Notes under the pieces: generated by a model | Seen by the model: only the letters and a program-made list of their open reading frames with translations | What the model was told of the DNA's origin: nothing | Database searches by the model: none | In this document: positions 33,046 to 33,601 of the stretch, piece by piece | Layout: every line of letters starts with the position of its first letter | How positions within the stretch are numbered: position 1 is the stretch's first letter | Position numbers and translations under genes: made by a program | Origin: Tautonia sociabilis | Lineage (GTDB): Bacteria > Planctomycetota > Planctomycetia > Isosphaerales > Isosphaeraceae | DNA: 33,601 nt | NCBI RefSeq assembly: GCF_003977685.1 | Contig: NZ_RYZH01000063.1 | Span: forward strand, 1 to 33,601 | Direction: 5' to 3'

Positions 33046-33601
33046 ACCCGGATCCCGACGATTCCCCCGCTTCCCCCCCCTCCCGGGGCCGCCGAGAGCG
33101 CAGCGCCCGGTATCCCGGCGCTCCGCTGCCCGAGGCGATCGAGCTGGCCCGCTTCCTCGACGACCACGGCCTCGACGGCACCTCGGCCGAGGCCATCGCC
33201 GCCTCGATGGGCTTCGAGAGCATCAAAACCCGCACCTTCTCCGCCCGCCTCAGCGCCGCCCGGCAGTTCGGCCTGGTGACGCTCGACGGCTCCTCCTACC
33301 GCCTCACCCCGCTGGCCCGATCCGTCCTCCACCCCCTCGACCCCGCCGACCTCCCCCGACTGTACCGGGACGCCCTGAAGGCCCCGCCGCTCTACGCCGA
33401 CCTGCTCGTCCGCCTGGCCAACCGCCGCGTCCCCGACCCCGAGCGGCTGGCGAACCTGCTCTACCACAGCTACCAGATCACCGCCTCCGCCAAGCTCCCG
33501 GCCGCCGAGGCGTTCGTCGAGTCCTCCCGGTTCGCCGGCGCCCTGGGAGACGACGGCATCCTCCGCCCCGACGGCCCCCCCTCCGACCGCCAGCCCCCTC
33601 C
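33042..33601 (+). CDS. Winged-helix-like protein, 3' end outside the window
   Basis: The ATG at 33042 overlaps the glycosyltransferase TGA (33043-33045) and has GGGGAGG four bases upstream. The frame stays open to the last base (186 codons visible). After a Pro/Arg-rich lead the sequence reads APLPEAIELARFLDDHGLDG, then a KTRTFSARLSAARQFGLVT stretch and YRLTPLARSVLHPLD, the layout of a winged-helix domain with a wing and following helix. A DUF5343-like family is possible but not certain. It shares an operon with the glycosyltransferase. Confidence 0.6.
   Translation, partial: MNPDPDDSPASPPSRGRRERSARYPGAPLPEAIELARFLDDHGLDGTSAEAIAASMGFESIKTRTFSARLSAARQFGLVTLDGSSYRLTPLARSVLHPLDPADLPRLYRDALKAPPLYADLLVRLANRRVPDPERLANLLYHSYQITASAKLPAAEAFVESSRFAGALGDDGILRPDGPPSDRQPP

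Overview
The window is GC-rich bacterial DNA that looks planctomycetal, probably from an Isosphaeraceae-like lineage. The main evidence is two DUF1559 pilin-like proteins with H-X-DG-type C-termini, many short lipoproteins, an M28 peptidase with a permease, and a short DUF2961-like protein. Genus-level placement is not possible from the sequence alone. The left part (1 to about 14.9 kb) reads as an accessory region. The right part (15 to 33.6 kb) looks more like resident chromosome, with some decayed genes.

Left part, in order. First is a heavy-metal protein that joins a CopZ-like iron-sulfur domain, a MerT-like membrane domain and a MerP-like HMA domain. Next is a 1.1 kb ISKra4-type insertion relic with intact 23-bp inverted repeats. 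A near-consensus sigma-70 promoter just beyond the relic faces a small exported protein and a tripartite RND efflux set: adaptor, HAE1-type pump, and an outer-membrane factor with a LysM-like tail. An inactivated IS66 element follows. After it comes a two-gene unit: an orphan ParA-type ATPase and a protein with two ArsR-type winged helices plus a C-terminal domain I cannot assign. This pair is the best candidate for an undescribed system.

Middle part (15.1 to 23.6 kb, all minus strand). Two adjacent transcription units are each headed by a DUF1559 protein and separated by a terminator-like hairpin. The upstream unit encodes DUF1559, a DUF4198 domain fused to about 12 Kelch repeats, two tiny Ala/Arg/Glu-rich lipoproteins and a TPR protein with a CxCC motif. 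The downstream unit encodes DUF1559, a transthyretin-like lipoprotein and a PepSY-TM membrane protein. A promoter at 23577-23606 followed by a Fur-box-like dyad at 23543-23557 suggests iron- or metal-dependent control. I infer a cell-envelope metal acquisition or handling locus.

Right part. A secretin-like protein is followed by the C-terminal remnant of an enterochelin-esterase-like gene and a pentanucleotide repeat. An M28 (glutamate carboxypeptidase II-type) peptidase overlaps an APC amino-acid permease by 4 bp, a plausible peptide-degradation and uptake pair. Plus-strand genes follow: a short DUF2961-like protein, a hypothetical protein, a lipoprotein that keeps only the tail of a YfbK/VWA protein, a polyprenyl-phosphate-type family 2 glycosyltransferase, and a partial winged-helix-like gene cut by the window edge. 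No tRNA, rRNA or CRISPR array was seen.
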